From the NCBI GenBank assembly GCA_964567475.1, contig CAZMMV010000048.1, forward strand, positions 1 to 13,497: 13,497 bases of DNA. Direction: 5' to 3'. The stretch's first letter is position 1. Every line of letters begins with the position of its first letter. The notes under the pieces were generated by a model. That model was not told the DNA's origin. It made no database searches and saw nothing but the letters and a program-made list of their open reading frames with translations. The translations under genes and the position numbers were made by a program. This DNA is from CAZMMV01 sp964567475 (GTDB lineage: Bacteria; Bacillota; Clostridia; Tissierellales; Tissierellaceae). This document shows, one piece after another, positions 8,001 to 13,497 of this stretch.

Positions 8001-8647
8001 TAAATCTTGATAGCCATGAAATTATTTTATTAAAACCTTATTATGATAGTAATAAAATTTGGAGATACGGATATAACTGTGATAATTCACATTGGATTAT
8101 ATATACAGATTCATCCTTTAAGGATAAGAATAAGATGTCAAAGTATAAAAATATAAAAAAACATCTTGATGAATATGAAACTGTTATAACCTCTGATAAT
8201 AAGCCATATGGGCTTCATAGATCAAGAAATGAGAACTTTTTCAGAGGTAAAAAAGTTTTATCGATAAGAAAATGTTCAAAACCTACATTCTCTTATATAG
8301 ATTTTAATTCTTATGTAACTGCAGAGTATTTTGTGATAAAAACAAATAGAATTAATTTAAAATATCTAGTAGGAATTCTCAATAGTAAACTTGTTGAATA
8401 CTGGTTAAAGTATAAGGGCAAAATGCAAGGAAATAATTATCAAATAGACAAAGGGCCATTACTTGAGATACCTATTGCTTTTTCTGATAAAAAAAGAATA
8501 AATAATATAATAGAATTAGTTGATAAAAGAATAAATAATCAGAATCTAGAAGAAATAGAAAAGGTTGAATGTGAAATAAATGAAATTGTATATAGTATCT
8601 ATAATATGGATGACAGAGAAATTAAGAAAATTGAAGATACGATATAA
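5000..8647 (+). CDS. Eco57I-type N6-adenine DNA methyltransferase with specificity domain
   Basis: The frame from 5000 encodes ~1215 aa and, by family resemblance, transfers a methyl group from S-adenosylmethionine to adenine in DNA to mark self. In order: an N-terminal domain (1-135) with E75-L-K77, ERARSLQRNF (83-92) and WRLSF (117-121); TPAIRYSYLVG from 138; a helical domain; motif X GAFYTP (461-466); motif I DPAVGSGAF (543-551); an acidic residue ending the second strand (D610); catalytic motif IV NPPY (783-786); and a C-terminal target-recognition domain (~945-1215) of the TaqI/Eco57I type, ending near the LVGILNSKL...LEIPI segments. The 135 residues before TTG 5408 match the family's known N-terminus, so starting at that TTG would truncate the protein. 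The start appears to be ATC at 5000, a rare codon that may be a mutated ATG. PglX of BREX is a relative in architecture; the neighbours argue against BREX. The ExK in the N-terminal part could be nuclease-derived, which I cannot confirm. Confidence 0.9.
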   Translation: MADNKLQLIEDVLGKEYNYNKYSQFIVNFLKEPRIFSERRDERIWLEYKKSISAYYKLGEYIDPKRNKLLILSVELKRGSTVERARSLQRNFISKILDGSDYEGAIVAFYTPKQENWRLSFVRLDYKLTKAGVELKLTPAIRYSYLVGAKEPTHTAQKRLLSILKDDSKLPTIDEIEDIFSVEKVTNEFFEQYKEKYLQLKEHLQQNNEFIVETRKLGLDVDKFAEQFSKKLMGQIAFLYFLQKKGWLGVRILPKNRMLSLEEYKDINKKIDLKSKDILNKVFKYNSNCKAYYMDSQSFKELSEDQAIRLSMCFNNTKFDKTWGTGDKQFIRGLFKFCEENTELNFFDDYLEPFFYEALNTKRKNSYYQRFNCKIPFLNGGLFEPIEDYHWEEISFEIPNSIFSNQSEKGMYSDGILDIFDRYNFTMNEAEPLEKEVAVDPEMLGKIFENLLDVNDRKSKGAFYTPREIVHYMCQESLINYLVNKVGVPYGDIKEFILYGEMIRDEDGRIDVVREGKELRIKSSIYKNIVEIDEALKTVKVADPAVGSGAFPLGMLNEIVKARNNITEYIIKINKEGQFGKKYDESFIRNRRSQYKMKWETIRNCIFAVDIEPSAVDISKLRLWLSVVVEQEIDVNNPKPHTLPNLDQNIMVGNSLIDEFEGIKLFDKTLRYKKNNKDKRNINVFMQMNMLLDQSDELLDNMFKLQDQYFDEDNEHRKKTLKVEIEKIRDELIRYKLQNEGNIEGLRKYEESLKKKTKPYFIWELEFAKVFKDNGGFDIVIGNPPYIGESGNKELFREIRTTDFGKKYYRGKMDFWYFFTSKAINILRKNGFLSFIAPNNWMTTFGGENMRKHVMEEMTIKNFISFGDYKVFENADQQTMIFILEKDNEKIQYKVKCSILDEEVYYIEDFTRLQIIGNHYNSFLDRKEYLEGENITFLEYSVAKIINKIKEKGKFKLDKNEAINGIHPHHASVTKKMLKTIPNKKVGDGIFVISEEEKQYLNLDSHEIILLKPYYDSNKIWRYGYNCDNSHWIIYTDSSFKDKNKMSKYKNIKKHLDEYETVITSDNKPYGLHRSRNENFFRGKKVLSIRKCSKPTFSYIDFNSYVTAEYFVIKTNRINLKYLVGILNSKLVEYWLKYKGKMQGNNYQIDKGPLLEIPIAFSDKKRINNIIELVDKRINNQNLEEIEKVECEINEIVYSIYNMDDREIKKIEDTI

Positions 8648-8808
8648 TTATTGTGTATAAAATTAAAACTCTATTTTATATAACTTGAAAGAAGTATAGA
8701 AATTATAAATAATATAAAAAACAATGTTTAATTTTTAATTAAAGTTTCAAAATATTTTAATATTATAAAGATAAATAAAAATATATAACTTAAAATAAGT
8801 AGGCTCAG
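8648..8808. other. 161-base AT-rich gap between methylase and broken gene
   Basis: The gap is almost entirely A and T. TATAAAAT at 8656-8663 and ATTTTATA at 8673-8680 form an 8-bp A/T-only inverted repeat without a following T run, so it is a poor terminator. TTGAAA at 8685-8690 could serve as a -35 with an imperfect -10 around 8709-8715. No gene and no clear ribosome binding site are seen, only a weak TAGG upstream of 8809. It is the largest gap inside the defence locus and may separate two transcripts. Confidence 0.4.
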
Positions 8809-9496
8809 ATGAAAGAATTATTAAATACCATAAAATCTGAATTTCCAGATAAAGCAGAAGATATAAAGGAAAGTTTAGACTTATTAAGTGATGCAATAAG
8901 TTCAACGATATATGATGTATCTTCTGAATTAAATGAATCAATAAAATTAAGGGATAAAAACGGTATGGATAAATATAATATGTTAGCTAGGGAAGGTTTT
9001 AAATATGAGGAATTGATAGATAATATTATTAATATATTAAATGTTGAAGAAAAAAACATTTAGATATAGTTGATAAAAAAACTTACCAAATTATTCAGGT
9101 TATCTAGTAAACAATAAAATTGAACATAGCCTTTCAGAAAATTTTAAGCATAAAAGACCTTTTGGATTTAATTTTTTAAATAACGAAATTATAAAGGTTA
9201 GCACATGGAAGGATTTGTTTATAAAAACCTGTGAAATTATTTATAATATTGATTGCAATAAATTTAATGAATTTGAAGACTTAAGACATATGAAAGGAAG
9301 AAAGAAAAAATACTTTTCTAAGAATAAAGTAGAACTTAGAAAACCTATTCAAAGAAAAAATGACATATTTGTGGAAACTAATCATAGTGCTAATACCATA
9401 AGAGATTTAATAATAAAGATGCTAGAAAAATTCAATTTTGAAATCCCAGATTGCTAGGTATACTTCGATGCTGACTATACTAAATTGAATAAATAG
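8809..9496 (+). pseudogene. Broken gene for a ~229-aa defence-associated protein: two frameshifts and one nonsense codon
   Basis: Three successive frames give one continuous protein. Frame one (8809-9063) starts MKELLNTIKSEFPDKAED and ends VEEKNI. At the A7 tract 9050-9056 a -1 shift leads to HLDIVDKK, and at the second A7 tract 9075-9081 another -1 shift leads to NLPNYSGYLVNN (open from 9077). This runs through KHKRPFGFNF, WKDLFIKTCEIIYNID, KGRKKKYFS and VETNHSANTIRDLIIKMLEKF to a TAG at 9455-9457. The same frame then continues VYFDADYTKLNK to a stop at 9494-9496. I recall a family with the pattern PNY..YLV...IEH.L.E.F.HKRP, W.....K.CEI, KYFS, ETN.SAN..R and a VY.(R)ADYT end, often beside restriction and defence genes; I cannot give its name or activity. 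The match on both sides of each break supports one ancestral gene of about 229 codons. No strong ribosome binding site precedes 8809. Confidence 0.8.
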
Positions 9497-9549
9497 GAAG
9501 TAAGATATTAATAATATAGAAGTTTTAGACTAAAAGGATGATAAACAAA

Positions 9550-11472
9550 ATGATAAATATAAAATGGAGATTTAATCCTGGTGATAGAACAGGTATAAAT
9601 GATTCGGGAATAGAAACGTTTAGAGGACAAATGATAACTTCTCTAGCTAGGGAGATATGCCAAAACTCTATGGATGCAGTTAGACAAGATAAAGATAAGG
9701 TTATTGTAGAGTTTTGTGAATTCAAGTTACCGGTTAGAGATATTCCAGGAGTAGAAGACTTAAAACATAGTTTTAAAAAAGGATTAGATTTTTGGAGTCA
9801 GGATAATAATAATGTTGATCAAGCAATCAATTTTTTCAAGAGAGGATTGAAATTACTTGAAGGTGATGATATAAAAGTTCTAAGGATAAGTGATTTTAAT
9901 ACTACTGGTTTATTAAAATCCAGAGAATCTTTTTCGTCACCATGGGTGAATTTAATAATGGCATCTGGAGTTTCTCAAAAAAATGGAACAGCTGGAGGTA
10001 GCTTTGGTATAGGAAAATCTGCTCCTTTTGCATCTACAGATTTAAGAACTGTATTTTATAGTACATTAGATAGTGATGGTATAGAAGCAAGTCAAGGAGT
10101 TAGTAGAATAGCAACTTTCAAAGATAATGAGGGAAAAGAAACTTCAGGAAAAGGTTATTATGGTGGATATGATGAACTATCTCCTAATGGTAACTCTCCT
10201 ATATATCAACAAATATTTTTAGATCCAAACTTTACAAGAGAAAAAAGTGGTACAGATATTTATTTGATAGGATTTAGAGAATTTGAAGATTGGAAAGAGG
10301 AACTTATATTAGCTTTACTAGAAGATTTTTTAATGGCTATTTATGAGGATAAACTGGAGATTTATATAGGGGATATTGTTTTAAATGAAGAAAATTTAGA
10401 TAAAACAATAGAAAAGTTTTATAAGAAATATAAGAAGAGATTAAATAAGACATATAATTATTATAAAGTATTAACTTCTAAAAATTCTAAGACACTTATT
10501 CATTCATTGGAAGATTTAGGTGACATAGAATTTAAGTTTTTACTAGGAGCTGAGAGTGTAGGAGAAAATATAGACTTTCATAGGCAAGCTCTAGTAGTTA
10601 GAAGTAATGGTATGAAACTATTTGATAGGGGATATATATCGGGTAATATACCATTTGCTGGAGTGCTAACTTTGATTGATGAAGAGGTAAATAGTTTTTT
10701 TAGATTATTGGAACCACCTAGACATGATGCTTGGGAAGTGGATTTATATGAGGGCAATAAACCTAAAAGCTATGTAAAAGACAAGATACAGGAAGTATAT
10801 AGATTTATGAGAGATACTATTGCAGAATACGGAAGTATACCTGTAGCAGATGAAATGGATGCAGCAGGCTTAGGTGACTATTTACCAGATGATTTTTTAG
10901 ATATTTCTGCTGATAGGAAACATGTGAAAGAAAGTATTACAGATAAATCTAAATCTATAGATATAGTAGAAACTAAAAAGCCAAATAAGAAAAAGGAAAT
11001 ATTTAAAAATATAGAAGATGAAGAGATTTCTATTTTTGGAGAATTTGGTGATGGTGATTTTATGGGAGGTAGCAAGGGAGATTCTGACAAGAATAGGAAA
11101 ACTACTTCTGATGAAAAGGGAGATATGATTGAGTCGGATTCAGGAGTGGAAATATCTGCTTTACCAAGAATGAATACTTTAAGAGAAAGATTGATTTCTT
11201 TAGGCCCAGGAACAGGTAGATATAAAATAATATTGGAATTGGAAAAAGATATTAATATTGGAGTTTTAGATATATTTATAAAAACAGAAGATGGACAAGA
11301 AAAAGCTATAATAGAAAAGGTAATTAATTCTAATAATTTTAATTTTAAAAAGAAAAAGGGTAGATTGTACTTTAAATTATCGGAAGAGACCTCAAATATA
11401 TTAGTTGAATTAGAGTTAAAATATAAGGGGACATGCTCTATGGGGGTGAAAATTTATGGTAGTAGATTATAA
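9550..11472 (+). CDS. GHKL-fold ATPase (Hsp90/MORC/MutL-like ATP-binding protein)
   Basis: A 640-aa protein with the three Bergerat ATP-binding motifs: E35-I-C-Q-N39-S-M-D-A43 (Mg2+-binding Asn and catalytic Glu), D115 in SDFNTTGL (a variant of DxGxG), and GGSFGIGKSAPF (149-160), the glycine-rich lid. Such ATPases dimerise on ATP binding and act as clamps or switches in MutL, Hsp90 and MORC proteins; in phage-defence loci they may sense or gate the response. Residues ~430-545 are acidic and low in complexity (GEFGDGDFMGG and similar), probably a flexible linker, followed by a small beta-rich end domain. ATG 9538 is in frame but sits directly on AAAAGG; ATG 9550 leaves about 11 bases from AAGGA, so I prefer it, without certainty. 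The end overlaps the next gene by 17 bases. The fold assignment is firm; its role in this system is inferred. Confidence 0.88.
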   Translation: MINIKWRFNPGDRTGINDSGIETFRGQMITSLAREICQNSMDAVRQDKDKVIVEFCEFKLPVRDIPGVEDLKHSFKKGLDFWSQDNNNVDQAINFFKRGLKLLEGDDIKVLRISDFNTTGLLKSRESFSSPWVNLIMASGVSQKNGTAGGSFGIGKSAPFASTDLRTVFYSTLDSDGIEASQGVSRIATFKDNEGKETSGKGYYGGYDELSPNGNSPIYQQIFLDPNFTREKSGTDIYLIGFREFEDWKEELILALLEDFLMAIYEDKLEIYIGDIVLNEENLDKTIEKFYKKYKKRLNKTYNYYKVLTSKNSKTLIHSLEDLGDIEFKFLLGAESVGENIDFHRQALVVRSNGMKLFDRGYISGNIPFAGVLTLIDEEVNSFFRLLEPPRHDAWEVDLYEGNKPKSYVKDKIQEVYRFMRDTIAEYGSIPVADEMDAAGLGDYLPDDFLDISADRKHVKESITDKSKSIDIVETKKPNKKKEIFKNIEDEEISIFGEFGDGDFMGGSKGDSDKNRKTTSDEKGDMIESDSGVEISALPRMNTLRERLISLGPGTGRYKIILELEKDINIGVLDIFIKTEDGQEKAIIEKVINSNNFNFKKKKGRLYFKLSEETSNILVELELKYKGTCSMGVKIYGSRL

Positions 11473-12319
11473 ACATTTTCCTCACCCAGTTTTATCAAAT
11501 GATAGAGATGATTATATTCAATCTAGTTTTGATACTAGTTTGGAAATAAATCATATTGCAGATAAATTAGAATTTAAGGTGAATTGTTCTTTGAAAAATG
11601 ATGATATACAGAAACTTATAATTGATGGGAAAGCTAATATAATATATAGGATTGAGTCACCACAGACCATGTATAGAGATGTTTATAATATAGAGCTAGG
11701 AGATAATAAATTTTATATAAATGAAAATTGTCTGAAGGGCAAAATAACAGTTGAAAGTTACATAGTTGCAATGGAAGATATTAATGATTTTAGAAGTAAA
11801 AATTTTCATGGTGATTATGAAGATTTAACTTTTAATTTAATTAGATCAGATATATTAGCCATAGGAGAAAAAAGCAATTTTAGATTAGATAAAGATATAG
11901 AAGAATTATATAATATTCCTTCAATATTTCTTATAAGTAGGGTTGATGATGAAAATCAAGATATGAGAATTAGTTTTGAAGGAGATAAGATTAATATTTT
12001 ATTGTGTAATGAAGATTATATTAATCAACAAAATTTAAGTAATATTCCAAAATATCAACCTATACTTCATAGCATGATAATAATGCCAGCTTTGATTTAT
12101 TTGTTTACAGAGCTAAGAGATGAGTCTTATGAAAGATTTGAAGAATTATCTGAAAAACGATGGTTTAAATCTCTTGATAGTGTATTGCGAAAAGTGGATT
12201 TATCATTGGACCAATTTGATATAAGGCAAGAAACTCCATATAAATTGGCTCAATTAATATTAGATTATCCATTAAAACGAGGATTATATGCTCTATCAAT
12301 AAAGGATGAGGTGGAATAA
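11456..12319 (+). CDS. Unrecognised 287-aa protein of the defence operon
   Basis: I do not recognise this family. The first ~130 residues look beta-rich (alternating short hydrophobic strands such as KLEFKVNCSL, ANIIYRIES and KITVESYIVAMED). The middle (~130-190) is mixed, and the last ~90 residues look helical, beginning near ILHSMIIMPALIYLFTEL, which is too short and mixed to be a clear membrane anchor. No catalytic motif, zinc site or signal peptide is visible. GGGGGTG at 11442-11448 with a 7-base spacer precedes ATG 11456, inside the ATPase gene. Tight packing between the ATPase and the DUF6339-like gene suggests a stable partner in the same complex: an adaptor, effector or structural subunit. 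This is inference from context only. Confidence 0.8.
   Translation: MVVDYKHFPHPVLSNDRDDYIQSSFDTSLEINHIADKLEFKVNCSLKNDDIQKLIIDGKANIIYRIESPQTMYRDVYNIELGDNKFYINENCLKGKITVESYIVAMEDINDFRSKNFHGDYEDLTFNLIRSDILAIGEKSNFRLDKDIEELYNIPSIFLISRVDDENQDMRISFEGDKINILLCNEDYINQQNLSNIPKYQPILHSMIIMPALIYLFTELRDESYERFEELSEKRWFKSLDSVLRKVDLSLDQFDIRQETPYKLAQLILDYPLKRGLYALSIKDEVE
12308..12314 (+). promoter_or_regulatory. Ribosome binding site that selects TTG 12321
   Basis: GAGGTGG at 12308-12314 stands 6 bases before TTG 12321. The in-frame ATG at 12306 overlaps this site and has only a short GG upstream of it, so it is a poor start. Starting at TTG removes the overlap with the previous gene and leaves a 1-base gap. 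Confidence 0.7.
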
Positions 12320-12320
12320 A

Positions 12321-13079
12321 TTGAAATTATATTTCTTAAAGCAGGATGCATTGGAGATTTTGCGTATAAATATTCATCGAAATTTACAAAAATATAAAGA
12401 AACTACTAATGATTGGATATATGAATTTTTTGATGGAGATCCATTTATAGAGTTTAAAGAAGAAGTACCAGATTTTCATTTGAAAATTTCTAGAGGTGGA
12501 GTTGCAGAATTAGAGGTTGAAAATTTTAAACATATCCTAACTCCTAGTCAAGCATCGGATGAAAGATTTTGGGCTGGCTTAACCCACGGGGTCTTTTGGG
12601 AATATATGCACCATAGATGGGAGATGGATATAAAAGATACTTCTGTAGATAGTGTCAATACCAGATATTTTTTGAAAGGTAGCAATAAGCATGCTTTAAG
12701 GGCAAATACATTAGCTAGATTATGGTGGTTATCAGAAAAACTATACGATAAAAGAAGAAAAAACCCATATGAGTTATTGGAAGCATTTTCACATGATTTT
12801 GTAACTAAGGTTCATACTTTTTTATCTTTAAGAATATCAAACAGCAGAGTAGTTTGTAGATCCTTTGCAGGAGCTATTATAGATTTGGAGGAATTAGAGG
12901 ATTCATCAAGTTATAGGAGAAATCTTTTTAGAGCATTGCTAAGGTATCTAAATATTTTAGGTGGAGTTAATATATTAGATTTATATGAGGAAAAAGTTTT
13001 AAAAAATCTTTTAATAGATGAAGGAATTAGGGTGTTGGATGAATATTATACTAGAGACTTGAAATTAGAGAAAGCTTAA
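12321..13079 (+). CDS. DUF6339-like accessory protein
   Basis: With the TTG start the protein has 252 residues and begins (M)KLYFLKQDALEILRINI. It carries two conspicuous aromatic, Trp-rich blocks: FWAGLTHGVFWEYMHHRW (83-100) and RANTLARLWWLSEKLYD (127-143). A mostly helical C-terminal half includes RSFAGAIIDLEEL and FRALLRYLNILGG. These features agree with my memory of DUF6339, a family of unknown activity found at the end of phage-defence operons with helicase, methylase and ATPase genes. No catalytic signature is evident, although His and Arg are dense in the first block. It follows the 287-aa gene with a 1-base gap, so the two are surely co-translated. The family name is fairly likely; the function is unknown. 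Confidence 0.75.
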   Translation: MKLYFLKQDALEILRINIHRNLQKYKETTNDWIYEFFDGDPFIEFKEEVPDFHLKISRGGVAELEVENFKHILTPSQASDERFWAGLTHGVFWEYMHHRWEMDIKDTSVDSVNTRYFLKGSNKHALRANTLARLWWLSEKLYDKRRKNPYELLEAFSHDFVTKVHTFLSLRISNSRVVCRSFAGAIIDLEELEDSSSYRRNLFRALLRYLNILGGVNILDLYEEKVLKNLLIDEGIRVLDEYYTRDLKLEKA

Positions 13080-13192
13080 TATAAGTATGGAACATAATAA
13101 GTTATATAAGAATATAATATTTTTTAGATGAATAGTATTTGTAGATGGAATAAATATAGAGTTTATGATTCAAAATTAAAGGAGAGGTATTG

Positions 13193-13405
13193 ATGAAATT
13201 TGGAATGAGAAAACCTAGTTTAAAAAAATCTATTAAGGCACGTACAACAGGTAAGATAAAAAGAAAAGTAAAAAGCTCAGTAAACCCTTATTATGGCAAA
13301 AAGGGTACAGGCTTTATAAGAAATCCTAAAAAGGCTGTTTATAATAAAGTTTATAAAAAGACTACATTTAGTCTTTTAGGATTTTTGAAAAATTTATTTA
13401 AATAA
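13193..13405 (+). CDS. Small basic protein of unknown function (70 aa)
   Basis: A Lys/Arg-rich protein: MKFGMRKPSLKKSIKARTTG, then a PYYGKKGTGF segment, NPKKAVYNKVYKKTT and a hydrophobic/basic end, LLGFLKNLFK. From memory this pattern (RKPS.KKS..ARTTG.., NP.YGKKG, NPKKA.YNKVY.KTT) recurs in small Firmicute and phage proteins, sometimes as the N-terminal part of longer ones; no function is known to me. AAAGGAGAGG at 13178-13187 precedes ATG 13193; a TTG one codon earlier (13190) is less well placed. It lies 113 bases behind the defence operon with no clear terminator between, so read-through is possible. The charge suggests nucleic-acid or membrane contact, which is only inference. Confidence 0.7.
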   Translation: MKFGMRKPSLKKSIKARTTGKIKRKVKSSVNPYYGKKGTGFIRNPKKAVYNKVYKKTTFSLLGFLKNLFK

Positions 13406-13444
13406 AAAGTATAAAGATATGAATTACTATTCTAGCTAAACTCT

Positions 13445-13475
13445 AAAATCAACAGTTTCCTAGGTCTTGATTTTT
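13445..13475 (+). terminator. Possible weak terminator downstream of the small basic gene
   Basis: AAAATCAA at 13445-13452 pairs with TTGATTTT at 13467-13474 and is followed by one more T, with a 14-base loop containing CCTAGG. The stem is short and AT-rich, but its position 40 bases after the last stop codon suits a terminator. Confidence 0.4.
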
Positions 13476-13497
13476 AATCCTATATAATATATCCTTG

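Noticed and set aside
5408..8647. TTG at 5408 as the methylase start
   Set aside because: It lies just before TPAIRYSYLVG, with 135 family-like residues open upstream, and has no adjacent ribosome binding site.
8805..9059. Minus-strand reading frame opposite the broken gene
   Set aside because: It mirrors the + strand coding sequence, is low in complexity and has no ribosome binding site; other minus-strand frames inside the large genes were dismissed for the same reason.
1831..13079. BREX or DISARM assignment
   Set aside because: The methylase is PglX-like in outline, but no PglZ, BrxC, BrxL, BrxA/B, DrmA or DrmB gene is present within the window.
1..13497. CRISPR array, tRNA or rRNA genes, complete insertion sequence
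   Set aside because: I saw no regularly spaced repeats, cloverleaf sequences, rRNA segments or intact transposase on either strand.

Overview
The window is very AT-rich, uses strong AAGGAGG-type ribosome binding sites and several TTG starts, and its proteins are rich in Lys, Ile and Asn. This points to a low-GC Firmicute, most likely a member of the Clostridia; the species cannot be named from this stretch. Every supported gene lies on the + strand. The content is that of a defence island, with no housekeeping genes visible.

Layout. (1) Positions 1-1411 hold a two-gene unit: the C-terminal part of an ImmA/IrrE-type zinc protease whose 5' end is outside the window, overlapping a PIN-domain protein of the DUF4411 type. 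A perfect 38-bp palindrome closes it. (2) Positions 1412-1830 are non-coding, carry several partly competing inverted repeats, and probably contain the promoter of the next genes. (3) Positions 1831-8647 encode a 1055-aa SNF2-like helicase with an N-terminal phospholipase-D-type nuclease domain, then a ~1215-aa Eco57I-type adenine methyltransferase whose reading frame lacks ATG, GTG or TTG at its proper 5' end and seems to begin at ATC. (4) Positions 8809-9496 hold a broken gene, readable end to end only across two A7 tracts and an in-frame TAG. (5) Positions 9550-13079 encode a GHKL-fold ATPase, an unrecognised 287-aa protein and a DUF6339-like protein, packed with overlaps or a 1-base gap. 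(6) Positions 13193-13405 encode a 70-aa strongly basic protein with its own ribosome binding site.

The genes from 1831 to 13079 look like one multi-protein anti-phage system: a methylase to mark self DNA, an ATP-driven helicase carrying a nuclease domain, a GHKL ATPase as a possible switch, and two accessory proteins. From memory this resembles the predicted Hma (helicase, methylase, ATPase) class; the match has not been tested here and the mechanism is inference. The ATC start and the broken gene suggest that this copy may be decaying, or that it contains sequence errors.
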